Assembly: GCA_964397775.1 (NCBI GenBank)
Contig: CAYNKL010000001.1
Span: forward strand, 25,694-89,693
DNA: 64,000 nucleotides
Direction of reading: 5' to 3'
Source: Allosediminivita sp964397775
GTDB taxonomy: Bacteria > Pseudomonadota > Alphaproteobacteria > Rhodobacterales > Rhodobacteraceae
Made by a program: the position numbers and the translations under genes. Positions 25,526 to 34,283 of the stretch are shown here, one piece after another; the stretch's first letter is position 1, and every line of letters starts with the position of its first letter. The notes under the pieces are model-generated. The model was not told where the DNA came from. It ran no database searches and saw nothing but the letters and a program-made list of their open reading frames with translations.

Positions 25526-27148
25526 TTAGGATTGTTTAATGCCCGCCAGATCAAGCCCGAAGGCGACCTGCGCCTCGGCCTCGGCCATGCGCGCGGGCAG
25601 CAGGGCCCGCCATTGCGCCATGGCACGGTCCGTGCGGGCATCGTACCCCGTCATCCGCGCGGCAAGCGCCGCGCTCACGGCACACCACCCGGCCCGCAGT
25701 GCCCCGTCCGCCGCCCGCAGCCGCGCCTCCGGCGATGCATCACGGAGCCGCGCTGCAATGGCGCGCAGCCGCTCCATCATCTCCTCCGTCAGGCCATCCC
25801 CGGACAGCTCCGCGGTCACCCGCGCAGCAAAATCCTCCAGGCCGCGACCCTCTTCCTTGATCAGCCGCCGCAACAGGAAATCCTGCGCCTGCATGCCCGT
25901 CGTGCCCTCGTAGATCGTCATGATGCGCGCGTCGCGGTAGTGCCGCTCCACCGGCCATTCCCGTGTATACCCCGCACCCGCGAAGATCTGGATCGCGCCG
26001 CTCGCGCTGGCCGTGCCGAGCTCTCCGCCAAAGGTCTTGACCAGCGGCAGAAGGAACGCCGCCCGGGCCATGGCGCCGTCATCGCCCTGGTGTGCCTGCT
26101 CCATCGTCACGGCGGTTTCCAGCGCCAGCGCCGTCAGCAGCACCGCGTGGGCATCGAGCACGGCAAGCTGTCGCTGCACGTCCGGGTGGGCCTCGATCGG
26201 CGTCGGCGGCCCGGACGGGTCCCCGCCCTGGCGGCGTTCCGCGGCATAGTCCCGGGCAAGTCGCGCGCATTCCAGCGCGATCCCGGCGCCCTGTGTGCCG
26301 ACCTGAAGCCGCATCAGCTCGATCATTCCGAAGAGCTGCGACAGCCCCCGCCCCGGCGCACCGATCAGAGTGGCCTCCGCACCGTCGAACCGCAGAACGC
26401 AGGTGGGCGAGCCATGCAGGCCCAGCTTCTCCTCGATCCGCTCGACGGTAATGCCGTTGCGTGCCCCGGTCTCGTCCCGATCCGCAACGAGGAACAGCGA
26501 CAGGCCGCGCGATCCTTCTTCAGGTGTCCCGGTCCGCGCGAGCAGCAGATGCCCGATCCGGTCTGCCATGTCGTGATCGCCGAAGCTGATCCAGCACTTG
26601 GTCCCCTCGATGACCCAGCGATCCCCCTCGCGGCGCGCCCGCGTCCGGATCCGCCCGACGTCGGACCCCGCGTCGGGCTCGGAGATGCAGATCGTCGCCG
26701 TCCACTCTCCGGATGCGATCCGGGGGGCCCACTCGGCGGCCAGTTCCGGTGCGGCCCCGGCCAGCAGGTGCGCCCCGGCCCGCGAGGATCCGAGCGCCAT
26801 CATGAACGGCAGCGCGGCGCCTTCCATCGGCAGGGTCGCGGCCACGTGCACCGGCAGCGGCAAGCCCATGCCGCCAAGATCGGGCGCGAGGTCAGTGCCG
26901 ATCCAGCCATCTTCGGCCAGCGCCCTGTAAGCCTTCGTGTAACCCTCGGGCAAGATCACGCGCCCGCCTTCGACGCGGCACCCCGCGGCATCGGCCCGTG
27001 CGGCGAGCGGCGCAAGATCGCCCTGCGCCCGTACCTCTGCCGCCTCGAGGATCTGCGACAGCGCGACATCGTCGAGCCCCGCCGCCTCTGCCTGCTCCGC
27101 CCAGCCCGGTGTCCGGGCCAGGACCGCTGCAATCAGTTCTGCGCTCAT
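25526..27148 (-). CDS. Acyl-CoA dehydrogenase, long form
   Basis: 540 residues, longer than the classic 380-400 and closer to the long acyl-CoA dehydrogenases with a C-terminal extension (DmdC-like). FAD-binding motif CISEPDAGSDVG near residue 155, WISFGDHDMAD near 190, and the catalytic-base motif IYEGTTGMQAQDF near 412 are present. It would desaturate an acyl-CoA between the alpha and beta carbons. It overlaps the CoA ligase gene by 4 bases (ATGA), so the two are translationally coupled. In this setting it may turn dihydrocinnamoyl-CoAs (for example dihydroferuloyl-CoA) into cinnamoyl-CoAs; this is inference from context. Confidence 0.9.
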   Translation of the reverse strand: MSAELIAAVLARTPGWAEQAEAAGLDDVALSQILEAAEVRAQGDLAPLAARADAAGCRVEGGRVILPEGYTKAYRALAEDGWIGTDLAPDLGGMGLPLPVHVAATLPMEGAALPFMMALGSSRAGAHLLAGAAPELAAEWAPRIASGEWTATICISEPDAGSDVGRIRTRARREGDRWVIEGTKCWISFGDHDMADRIGHLLLARTGTPEEGSRGLSLFLVADRDETGARNGITVERIEEKLGLHGSPTCVLRFDGAEATLIGAPGRGLSQLFGMIELMRLQVGTQGAGIALECARLARDYAAERRQGGDPSGPPTPIEAHPDVQRQLAVLDAHAVLLTALALETAVTMEQAHQGDDGAMARAAFLLPLVKTFGGELGTASASGAIQIFAGAGYTREWPVERHYRDARIMTIYEGTTGMQAQDFLLRRLIKEEGRGLEDFAARVTAELSGDGLTEEMMERLRAIAARLRDASPEARLRAADGALRAGWCAVSAALAARMTGYDARTDRAMAQWRALLPARMAEAEAQVAFGLDLAGIKQS

Positions 27149-28980
27149 GCGTGCTCCAGAGCGATCACGCGCGGGTCTTCACTCCACAGCGCCTCGACCA
27201 GATCCGAACGGTGCCGCAGCACCGCGCGCTGGTTGATCGACCCCTTGTCGGTCACCTCGCCCTTGTCGAAGTCGAGCGGCACCGACAGGAACATCATGCG
27301 GGTCACCCGGCTGGACGATCCCGTGGCCGCCGCCGCATGCGCCGCAAGCCGCTCAGCCGCCTCGTGCCGCACCTTGGGATGGTTCAGAAGCGCCTCGCCG
27401 CGCAGGCTGGTCCCCGTCAGATCCCGCAGCGCGTCCCAGTTCGGGACCACAAGCGCGCCGAGCTCGATATGGCCCTCGCCCGCGATCACCACGTCCGAGG
27501 CAAGCCCGCCCATCTCGTTGGTCAGCTTCGCCCGCAGCGGCCCGACAGCCACCCAGGTCCCCGAGGCCAGCTTGAAGTTCTCGGCCAGACGGCCGTCGAA
27601 GACGAACCCTTTCGACGCATCTCCGGGCACGGCGAACTTCAGCGCGTCCCCGAAGCTGTAGAAGCCCTCATCGTCGAAGGCCGCATCGGTCAGCTCGGGA
27701 TTGCGCCAGTAGCCGGGCGTCACGGAGGGGCTCTTGACCCGGCCTTCCAGCTTGTCGCCCTGCGGCACCAGCTTCAGCACGACACCGTGCGCCGGCACGC
27801 CAAGGTTGCCCGCGTGTTCCTGCCGCTCGGTGCAGACGATCGAGAAGGGCCCCGTTTCGGTCGCGCCGAACCCGGTCGTCAGCAGCACGCCGCCCGGCAC
27901 CATTTCGTTGGCGACGCGCGTGATGCGGTCCCAGACCGGCTGGCTCATGCCCGCGCCGGCGTAGAACAGCATCTGCAACCGCTTGAAGAAGGTCTCGCGC
28001 AATTCGTGATCCGTCTCGAAGGCATCGAGCAGCATCTGAAAGCCCAGCGGCACGTTGAAATACCATGTGGGCGAGACATCGCGCAGGTTCTCGATCGTCC
28101 GCTCGATCCCGTCCGGCGTCGGTCGGCCATCGTCGATGTAATAGGTCCCGCCGTTGTAGGCGATCATGTTGAAGACCTTGTTGCCACTGGCGGTGTGGTT
28201 CCAGGGCGCCCAGTCCACGACGACCGGCGGGGTCTCCTGCATGAAGGTAAAGCACTGGCGGATCATCTGCTGGTTCGCGCACAGCATGCGGTGGGTCTGG
28301 ATCACCGCCTTGGGCGTACCCGTCGTCCCCGAGGTGAACAGGAATTTGGCCACGGTCTCGGGCGTGACGGCCGCGTGCGCGGCCTCCATCTCGTCTCTGG
28401 GCTGCGTCGCCAGCAGACTGTCGAAGGACACCGTCTCGCGCCCAGGTATCTCGCCCTTGCAGCAGGCGACGGGCACGTCCGTGCCAAAGACCGCATCAAT
28501 GCCGGGCACGAACTTCGTGACATCCTCGGCAAAGATCAGCCCCGGAGAAAGCTGATCGCCAATGTCGCTCAGCTTGGAAAACTCGCCGCCCGACAGTGCA
28601 TAGGCCGGCGCCAACGCGGCCGAGGGCACACCCACGTGCTGCGCCGCCAGCGCGATAAGCGCATGCGCCACCGAGTTGCCGGACAGGATCAGAACCGGCT
28701 TCTCGGGCGACAAGCCGCGGGCCACCAGCGCACTTGCGATCGCACGGATGCGTGCCGCGGCCTCGCCATAGCTCGTCCGGACCCATTCACGATCGGGGCC
28801 GCGCTCGGCCATCCATGTCCGGTCGGGGTCGGTTTCGGCCCAGTCGAAAAGCGGCTCGGTGATCCGATCGGGATAGGGCCCCAGCGGGTCCTCCTGCCAG
28901 ACCAGGATCGTTCCATCGGATCGCGTTTCGGATCGTACCTTCGAGTCCCAAAGCGGGACTTCGACCTTCGATTCGGTCAT
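27145..28980 (-). CDS. fcs: Feruloyl-CoA synthetase (hydroxycinnamate-CoA ligase)
   Basis: 611-residue AMP-forming ligase of the feruloyl-CoA synthase subgroup. Motifs: LFTSGTTGTPKAVIQTHR near 215, TTGFGATETGPFS near 375, and FDGRLAENFKLASGTWV near 460. The N-terminus carries the PYPDRITEPLFDWAE-like segment common in this subgroup. It activates ferulate, p-coumarate or similar acids with ATP and CoA. It is divergent from the hydratase-marR-amidohydrolase-TRAP operon. The shared 135-base spacer has a near-palindromic MarR-type site at 29042-29057, and aromatic acyl-CoAs are the usual inducers in such systems. Confidence 0.9.
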   Translation of the reverse strand: MTESKVEVPLWDSKVRSETRSDGTILVWQEDPLGPYPDRITEPLFDWAETDPDRTWMAERGPDREWVRTSYGEAAARIRAIASALVARGLSPEKPVLILSGNSVAHALIALAAQHVGVPSAALAPAYALSGGEFSKLSDIGDQLSPGLIFAEDVTKFVPGIDAVFGTDVPVACCKGEIPGRETVSFDSLLATQPRDEMEAAHAAVTPETVAKFLFTSGTTGTPKAVIQTHRMLCANQQMIRQCFTFMQETPPVVVDWAPWNHTASGNKVFNMIAYNGGTYYIDDGRPTPDGIERTIENLRDVSPTWYFNVPLGFQMLLDAFETDHELRETFFKRLQMLFYAGAGMSQPVWDRITRVANEMVPGGVLLTTGFGATETGPFSIVCTERQEHAGNLGVPAHGVVLKLVPQGDKLEGRVKSPSVTPGYWRNPELTDAAFDDEGFYSFGDALKFAVPGDASKGFVFDGRLAENFKLASGTWVAVGPLRAKLTNEMGGLASDVVIAGEGHIELGALVVPNWDALRDLTGTSLRGEALLNHPKVRHEAAERLAAHAAAATGSSSRVTRMMFLSVPLDFDKGEVTDKGSINQRAVLRHRSDLVEALWSEDPRVIALEHA

Positions 28981-29041
28981 GTCTCCTCCTGCATGCCTTG
29001 GCCGCGGGGCAGGCTCCTCTTCCGCCCTCGGTTAAGATGAC

Positions 29042-29057
29042 GTTGACTCGAATCAAC
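29042..29057. promoter_or_regulatory. Near-perfect palindrome GTTGACTCGAATCAAC, candidate MarR operator
   Basis: 14 of 16 positions are symmetric. It lies 58 bases before the hydratase start in the divergent fcs/hydratase spacer. TTGACT inside it (29043-29048) is a good -35, with CTACAA at 29066-29071 as a possible -10 (17-base spacing), so a repressor bound here would block the promoter. Confidence 0.55.
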
Positions 29058-29115
29058 TGGTTTGTCTACAAGGAAACAGAATTGAACGTCCGGAGAGACG
29101 TCGGGAGGAAGGCAC

Positions 29116-29916
29116 TTGAACGATGGATCGAGCGGGGCCGAGGGCCTTGTCACCTACGAATTGCGCGGCGATGTCGCCCTGATCGGGCTCAACCGCCCCG
29201 ACAAGCGCAACGCCATTTCAGACAGGTTTGTCGAGGCCATCGGCGCCGCCGTGACGCGGGCCACGGACGAGGCAAAGGCCGGCGTCATCCACGGACACGG
29301 CCCCCACTTCTGCGCGGGCCTCGACCTCTCCGAACACTCCGAAAAGCCGCTGTTCGAAGCCGTGAAGGGCTCGCGCCAGTGGCATCGCATCTTCGACATG
29401 ATCGAACGCGGCCTGATCCCCTTCGTCTCGGCGCTCAGCGGCGCCGTGGTCGGCGGCGGCTTCGAACTCGCCGCCTCGACACAGCTCCGCGTGGCCGACA
29501 GCACCGCTTTCTTCGCCCTGCCCGAGGGCCAGCGCGGCATCTTCGTGGGCGGCGGCGGCTCTGTCCGCATCGCCCGCCTCATCGGCGCGCCCCGCATGGG
29601 GGACATGATGCTGACCGGGCGCACGCTCGGTGCCGAGGAAATGGAACGCTGGGGCGGCGTCAGCTACGTGGTCCCCGAGGGCGAGGCGCTGACCCGCGCG
29701 ATCGAGATCGCCGCCCGCACCGCCACGAATGCCGAGTTCACAAACTACGCCATTCTCAACGCCCTGCCCCGCATTTCGGACATGTCCTCCGAGGACGGGC
29801 TTTTCACCGAATCCATGGTCGCCTCGCTGGCCACGATGACCCCGGACGCAAAGCAGCGCCTGCGCGACTTCCTCGAGAAGCGCGCCGCCAAGGTCCAGGC
29901 CCCCGGGAATGGCTGA
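29116..29916 (+). CDS. Enoyl-CoA hydratase/crotonase family (hydroxycinnamoyl-CoA hydratase)
   Basis: 266 residues from a TTG start at 29116, supported by GGGAGGAAGG just upstream. Oxyanion-hole segments are HFCAGLDLS near 64 and LSGAVVGGGFELAA near 108. Both crotonase catalytic glutamates are kept: E117 in GGGFELA and E137 in LPEGQRG. This fits hydration of the feruloyl- or coumaroyl-CoA double bond; a hydratase/lyase releasing vanillin is an alternative. It overlaps marR by 8 bases. The family is certain; the choice between hydratase and hydratase/lyase is not. Confidence 0.88.
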   Translation: MNDGSSGAEGLVTYELRGDVALIGLNRPDKRNAISDRFVEAIGAAVTRATDEAKAGVIHGHGPHFCAGLDLSEHSEKPLFEAVKGSRQWHRIFDMIERGLIPFVSALSGAVVGGGFELAASTQLRVADSTAFFALPEGQRGIFVGGGGSVRIARLIGAPRMGDMMLTGRTLGAEEMERWGGVSYVVPEGEALTRAIEIAARTATNAEFTNYAILNALPRISDMSSEDGLFTESMVASLATMTPDAKQRLRDFLEKRAAKVQAPGNG

Positions 29917-30391
29917 GGCGCTCGAAACCGCTCCCGAGGGACAGTCGATCCGCTTCGGCCCGCTCGCGGAATCGCTCGGTTTCCTGCTGCGTCTCGCCCA
30001 GTTGCGCAGCTTCGAGGACTTCTTCGCCAACCTCGCCGACAAGGGTGTCCGTCCGGGCGAAATGTCGGTGCTGATCGTCATTCAGGACAACCCCGGCATC
30101 CGCCAGGGCGTCGTGGCCCGCGCGCTCGACATCAAGCGCGCGCATATGGCCAAGATGGCCCGTGCGCTCGAAGACGAGGGGCTGATCTCGCGCAGCGTGC
30201 CGCAGGACGACAAGCGTGCTATGGAACTGCGCCTCACCGAGACCGGCGAGGCGCGCCTCGCCACGCTCCGCCCTGCCTTCGAACGCCACGAGGCCAGCCA
30301 TGTCAGCGGACTGACGGCAGCCGAGGCCGAACAGCTGCGCAGCCTCCTGCGCAAATATCTCAACATCGAGGACGGAGGCAGGATCGCATGA
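29909..30391 (+). CDS. MarR-family regulator (CouR/HcaR type by context)
   Basis: 160 residues with a winged-helix core: GEMSVLIVIQDNPGIRQGVV, ARALDIKRAHMAKMARALE, and GLISRSVPQDDKRAMELRLT, the last being the MarR wing with its DKR motif. Phenylpropanoid clusters of Rhodococcus, Agrobacterium and Rhodopseudomonas use MarR repressors released by hydroxycinnamoyl-CoA; the same role is inferred here. It overlaps the hydratase gene by 8 bases and the amidohydrolase gene by 4 (ATGA), so it is made with the enzymes and can repress its own operon through the site at 29042. Confidence 0.88.
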   Translation: MAEALETAPEGQSIRFGPLAESLGFLLRLAQLRSFEDFFANLADKGVRPGEMSVLIVIQDNPGIRQGVVARALDIKRAHMAKMARALEDEGLISRSVPQDDKRAMELRLTETGEARLATLRPAFERHEASHVSGLTAAEAEQLRSLLRKYLNIEDGGRIA

Positions 30392-31263
30392 ACATCGACG
30401 ACCTGATCGCCATTGACTTCCACACCCACGCCGAGGAGCCCTGCTGCGGCCCGCGTGACGACGGCTACGACGATTTTCAGGCCGCCATGGCGAAGTACTT
30501 CAAGAACCCGGCGGGCGCCCAGGGCATGCTGCCCTCCGTCCAGCAGACCGCCGAGTACTTCCGCGAACGGCGCATCGGTGCCGTGATCTTCCCCGTCGAT
30601 TCCGAGCGCGAGACCGGCTTTCGCCGTTACTCCAACGAGGAAGTCGCACAGATCGCCGCGGAAAACGACGACATCCTGATCCCCTTCGCCAGCATCGACC
30701 CCGCCAAGGGCAAGGCCGGCGCCCGCGAGGCGCGGCGCCTGGTCCGCGAATTCGGCGTGAAGGGCTTCAAGTTCCACCCCACGCTGCAGGGCTTCTGGCC
30801 CAACGACCGCATGGCCTACCCGCTTTACGAGGCCATCGCCGAGGAAGGCGCCATCATGCTCTTCCACACCGGCCAGACCGGCGTCGGCAGCGGCATGCGA
30901 GGCGGCATGGGCATGCGGCTGAAGTATTCCAACCCGGTCGCCATCGACGATGTGGCCGTGGACTTTCCCGACACACCCATCGTGCTGGCCCACCCCTCCT
31001 TCCCCTGGACGGAAGAGGGTCTGATGGTCGCCCAGCACAAGCCCAACGTCTACATCGACATGTCCGGATGGTCGCCGAAGTACTTTCCGCCGATCTTCGT
31101 GCACTATGCGAATTCGATCCTGAAGAAGAAGATGCTCTTCGGCTCCGACTGGCCGGCGATCACGCCCGACCGCTGGCTGGCCGATTTCGACGGGCTCGAT
31201 CTCAAGGAGGAGGTGAAGCCGCTGATTCTCAAGGAGAACGCGAGGCGGCTTCTGAAGATGTAA
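30388..31263 (+). CDS. Amidohydrolase-2 family protein, aryl-beta-ketoacyl-CoA hydrolase candidate
   Basis: 291 residues. Metal site AIDFHTHAEEPCCG at the N-terminus, GVKGFKFHPTLQGFWPND near 125, VLAHPSFPWTEE near 205, and LFGSDWPAITPDRW near 248. The family includes decarboxylases (ACMSD, LigW type) and, in phenylpropanoid clusters of Rhodococcus (CouO) and Agrobacterium, hydrolases that split 4-hydroxyphenyl-beta-ketopropionyl-CoA. The neighbouring CoA ligase, hydratase and MarR genes favour the second role. A decarboxylase of an aromatic acid remains possible. It is followed after 27 bases by the TRAP importer. Confidence 0.8.
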   Translation: MNIDDLIAIDFHTHAEEPCCGPRDDGYDDFQAAMAKYFKNPAGAQGMLPSVQQTAEYFRERRIGAVIFPVDSERETGFRRYSNEEVAQIAAENDDILIPFASIDPAKGKAGAREARRLVREFGVKGFKFHPTLQGFWPNDRMAYPLYEAIAEEGAIMLFHTGQTGVGSGMRGGMGMRLKYSNPVAIDDVAVDFPDTPIVLAHPSFPWTEEGLMVAQHKPNVYIDMSGWSPKYFPPIFVHYANSILKKKMLFGSDWPAITPDRWLADFDGLDLKEEVKPLILKENARRLLKM

Positions 31264-31290
31264 CGTCATGACAATTCAGGGAGGATACTC

Positions 31291-32415
31291 ATGACACTTG
31301 CGAAATGGACGACCGCCGCGGCTGCGGCGCTGATGCTGGCACTGCCGGCGACCTCCGACGCGCGCGACCTGCGCATCGCCTCGGGTGCGCCGCCGGCCCA
31401 CCCCGCGACCAGCAACCTCTATGAAAAACTCGCGGAATACCTGCCCGAGGAATCCAACGGCGAGATGGGGACGATCCCGCTCGGCCCCGAGGTCGTGGGC
31501 CTTGGCGGCATGAAGGACGGGCTTCAGACCGGGCTCGTGGACGTCGGCAACCTGCTGCCGCTCTACTTCCCGGCCGACCTGCCGAACTTCGCCCTCGCGG
31601 GCGAGCTGTCGCTCTCGGGCCGCGACCCCCACGCGATGGCCGCAGCCCTGACCGAATACACGGTCAACTGCGCCGAGTGTCAGCAGGAGCTGGCCGACGC
31701 CGGCATGGTCTTCCTCGGGGCGGGTTCGTCCGACCCCTACATGCTCCTGACCAAGGAACCGGTCCGCACCGCCGAGGACCTGCAGGGTCTGCGCCTGCGC
31801 TCGGGCGGCGCGCCCTTCTCGCGCTGGGCCGAGAACTTCGGCGCCGTGCCCGTGTCGATCAGCGTGCTCGAAACCTTCGAGGCGATGAGCCAGGGCACCA
31901 TCGACGGCTCCATGGCCTCGATCGGCGACCTGCTCGCCTTCCGGCTGGTTGAACTCGTGAAATACGCGACGCCCATCCCGCTCGGCACCTATTTCTCGAC
32001 CTCGAACTTCACCACGGCGGCCACCACCTGGGAGTCGATGTCCGAGGAAGAGCGCAGCGCGCTGATGCGCGCGGCGAACCGCGCCAACGCCGACTTCACG
32101 CAGCACTGGGGCTACGACTTCGCCAACACCGCCCGCAAGGCCGCCGAAGAGGCAGGCATCGAGTTCCTCGAAGCCGACGAAGCTTTCGCCGAAGCCGCGC
32201 GCCAGTTCGCGCTCGACGACCGCGAAACGGCCGCCGAGGTCTCGGCCGAACGCTTCGGCATGGACGACGCCCCCGCCCGCGTCGAGGAGTTCGTCTCCCT
32301 CTTCGAGAAGTGGGAAGGCATCTCCGAAGAGGTCGGCCACGACCGCGACGCCATGGTCGACCGCATGTGGGAAGAAATCTGGTCCAAGGTCGACGTCTCG
32401 TCCTACGGGCTCTGA
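31291..32415 (+). CDS. TRAP transporter substrate-binding protein (DctP family)
   Basis: 374 residues. The signal peptide (MTLAKWTTAAAAALMLALP) is followed by a DctP fold: LRIASGAPPAHPATSNLYEK, a GTIPLGPEVVG segment, LQGLRLRSGGAPFSRWAENF near 168 with the family arginine that salt-bridges a carboxylate, and FEAMSQGTIDGSM near 198. Hence an organic acid ligand is expected; hydroxycinnamates or related aryl acids are likely from the genes around it. GGGAGGATACTC precedes the ATG. A hairpin at 32423 follows. Confidence 0.92.
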   Translation: MTLAKWTTAAAAALMLALPATSDARDLRIASGAPPAHPATSNLYEKLAEYLPEESNGEMGTIPLGPEVVGLGGMKDGLQTGLVDVGNLLPLYFPADLPNFALAGELSLSGRDPHAMAAALTEYTVNCAECQQELADAGMVFLGAGSSDPYMLLTKEPVRTAEDLQGLRLRSGGAPFSRWAENFGAVPVSISVLETFEAMSQGTIDGSMASIGDLLAFRLVELVKYATPIPLGTYFSTSNFTTAATTWESMSEEERSALMRAANRANADFTQHWGYDFANTARKAAEEAGIEFLEADEAFAEAARQFALDDRETAAEVSAERFGMDDAPARVEEFVSLFEKWEGISEEVGHDRDAMVDRMWEEIWSKVDVSSYGL

Positions 32416-32422
32416 ACGCTTC

Positions 32423-32444
32423 GGGGCGGCCCGCCGGCCGCCCC
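32423..32444 (+). other. Intercistronic hairpin between TRAP binding protein and membrane genes
   Basis: Perfect 9-bp stem GGGGCGGCC / GGCCGCCCC with loop CGCC, 7 bases after the binding-protein stop and about 30 bases before the next start. There is no T tract. Placement is the same as at 12884-12908 and 58246-58270. Confidence 0.65.
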
Positions 32445-32475
32445 CACCCTTCATACAGGCAAACGGGGTGTGACG

Positions 32476-32964
32476 ATGAATTCCATCGAACGCGCGGCCG
32501 ACCGCGTGGCACAGGGGCTCGCCCTGGTCGGCGCCATCGGCCTCATGGCCCTTCTCCTGCACGTGGCCGCCGAGGTGCTGGCCCGCAACCTTCTGGACCG
32601 GCCGATCCCGGCCACCAACGAGATCGTCTCGCGCTACTACATGGTGCTGATCGCCTTCCTGCCGCTGGCCTGGGTGGAAAGAAGCCGCGCCATGATCTCG
32701 GTCGAGATCCTCGACTCCTTCCTGCCCTCGCCGCTGATGCGCCTGTCGGACATCCTCGTGGCGGTGATCGCCTGCGTAATCTACGCCGCCATCGCCTGGG
32801 TGACCTGGGGCGACGCGGTGAAGAACTACGCCTCGGGCACATTCGTCGACGTGCTGGGCTACGCCCTGCCCGTCTGGCCCACCTATTTCCTGCCGCCCGC
32901 GGGCTTCCTGCTCGCCGCCCTCATCACGGCGCTGCGCGGCATTCAGATCGCACGGAGACCATGA
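32476..32964 (+). CDS. TRAP transporter small membrane subunit (DctQ family)
   Basis: 162 residues with four hydrophobic helices (about 14-35, 50-68, 93-113, 132-152), the standard DctQ topology. The segment ATNEIVSRYYMVLIAFLPLA and the following ERSRAMISVEIL are typical. The ATG at 32476 is preferred; a GTG six bases earlier is in frame and equally placed behind GGGG. It stabilises DctM and the docking of the binding protein. It ends 1 base before the DctM start. Confidence 0.9.
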   Translation: MNSIERAADRVAQGLALVGAIGLMALLLHVAAEVLARNLLDRPIPATNEIVSRYYMVLIAFLPLAWVERSRAMISVEILDSFLPSPLMRLSDILVAVIACVIYAAIAWVTWGDAVKNYASGTFVDVLGYALPVWPTYFLPPAGFLLAALITALRGIQIARRP

Positions 32965-32965
32965 G

Positions 32966-34267
32966 ATGAGCGTCGAAACCGGCTTCTGGGGTGTCGGCAT
33001 CCTCTTCGCGCTGCTGCTGCTGCGGGTGCCCGTCGCGCTGTCGCTGATCGCGGTGTCCTTCGGCGGCATCGTCTCGCTGCTGGGCCTGCAACCGGCCTTC
33101 GGCATCCTGTCGAACACGCCCTATTCCTTCGTCGCAAGCTGGACGATGAGCGCCGTGCCCATGTTCCTGCTGATGGGCTTCGTGGCCTTCCACGCGCGGC
33201 TGACCGAAGGCCTTTTCGACGCGGCGAAGGCCCTGCTCTGGCGCGTGCCGGGGGCGCTGGCCGTCTCGTCGATCTTCGCCTGTTCCGGCTTCGCGGCGGT
33301 CTGCGGCTCGTCGCTTGCCACCGCGGCCTCCATGGGCCGCATCGCCATCCCCGAAATGGTCCGTGCCGGCTATTCCCCTGCCATCTCGGCGGGCTCCATC
33401 GCCGCGGGCGGCACCATCGGCGCGCTCATCCCGCCCTCGATCCTGATGATCCTCTACGGCGTCTTCTCCGAGACCTCGATCACCGACGTCTTCCTCGGCG
33501 GCGTCACCGTGGGCATCATCACCGCCATCAGCTACGCCGCCATCGTGCTCATCCTCGCCTGGACCCGGCCCGACCTCATCCCCCGCGGCCGTCTCGAGGG
33601 CAATCAGCTCTCCATCGGCACAGCGGTGCGCAAGGTCTGGCCGGTGCTCGTGCTGATCCTGCTGGTCTTCGGCGGGCTCTTCTCGGGCTACTTCACCGCG
33701 ACCGAGGCGGGTGCCGTCGGCGCCGGTGGCGCGATCCTCTGCGCCGCGGCCGTGGGCACGCTGAACCGCAAGGTCATGAAGGACTCGCTTCTGGAAACCC
33801 TCCAGACAACGGCCTCGCTGCTCATCATCGGCATCGGCGCCATGATGTTCACCCGTTTCCTCGGCATCACCGGGCTCTCAAGCTTCATCTCGCGCACCAT
33901 CGGCGGCGCCGATGTGAGCTACGTGCAGCTCATGTTCATGATCGTGGTGGTCTACCTGCTGCTGGGCATGGTGATGGAGCCCTTCGGTGCCATGCTGGTC
34001 ACGCTGCCGGTCTTCCTGCCGCTGCTCAACGCCGAGGGCATCAGCCTCGTCTGGTTCGGCGTCCTCGTGGTCAAGCTGCTGGAAATCGGGATGATCACGC
34101 CACCGGTCGGCCTGAACGTCTTCGTCATACGAAACGTGGCGACGGACTACGTGAGCACGACCCAGATCTTTGCGGGCGTGCTGCCCTTCTTCCTGGTGGA
34201 CATCGCGGTGACCGTTCTGATCATCGCGGTGCCCTCTCTGGTGCTGGCGCTGCCGGGGCTCTGGTAG
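32966..34267 (+). CDS. TRAP transporter large membrane subunit (DctM family)
   Basis: 433 residues, about twelve hydrophobic segments. Family motifs are CGSSLATAASMGRIAIPEM near 110, SIAAGGTIGALIPPSILMI near 145, and MITPPVGLNVFVIRN near 375. It is the sodium-driven pore of the importer. The TRAP genes end the phenylpropanoid operon; the stop codon lies inside an 11-bp hairpin shared with the convergent ggpS end. Confidence 0.94.
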   Translation: MSVETGFWGVGILFALLLLRVPVALSLIAVSFGGIVSLLGLQPAFGILSNTPYSFVASWTMSAVPMFLLMGFVAFHARLTEGLFDAAKALLWRVPGALAVSSIFACSGFAAVCGSSLATAASMGRIAIPEMVRAGYSPAISAGSIAAGGTIGALIPPSILMILYGVFSETSITDVFLGGVTVGIITAISYAAIVLILAWTRPDLIPRGRLEGNQLSIGTAVRKVWPVLVLILLVFGGLFSGYFTATEAGAVGAGGAILCAAAVGTLNRKVMKDSLLETLQTTASLLIIGIGAMMFTRFLGITGLSSFISRTIGGADVSYVQLMFMIVVVYLLLGMVMEPFGAMLVTLPVFLPLLNAEGISLVWFGVLVVKLLEIGMITPPVGLNVFVIRNVATDYVSTTQIFAGVLPFFLVDIAVTVLIIAVPSLVLALPGLW

Positions 34268-34276
34268 CCCCGGCAG
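34250..34276. terminator. Hairpin between convergent dctM and ggpS
   Basis: Perfect 11-bp stem CTGCCGGGGCT / AGCCCCGGCAG with a 5-base loop, spanning the dctM stop codon and ending 8 bases before the ggpS stop. It can serve both strands. T-richness is modest on either side. Confidence 0.6.
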
Positions 34277-34283
34277 GATAGTC

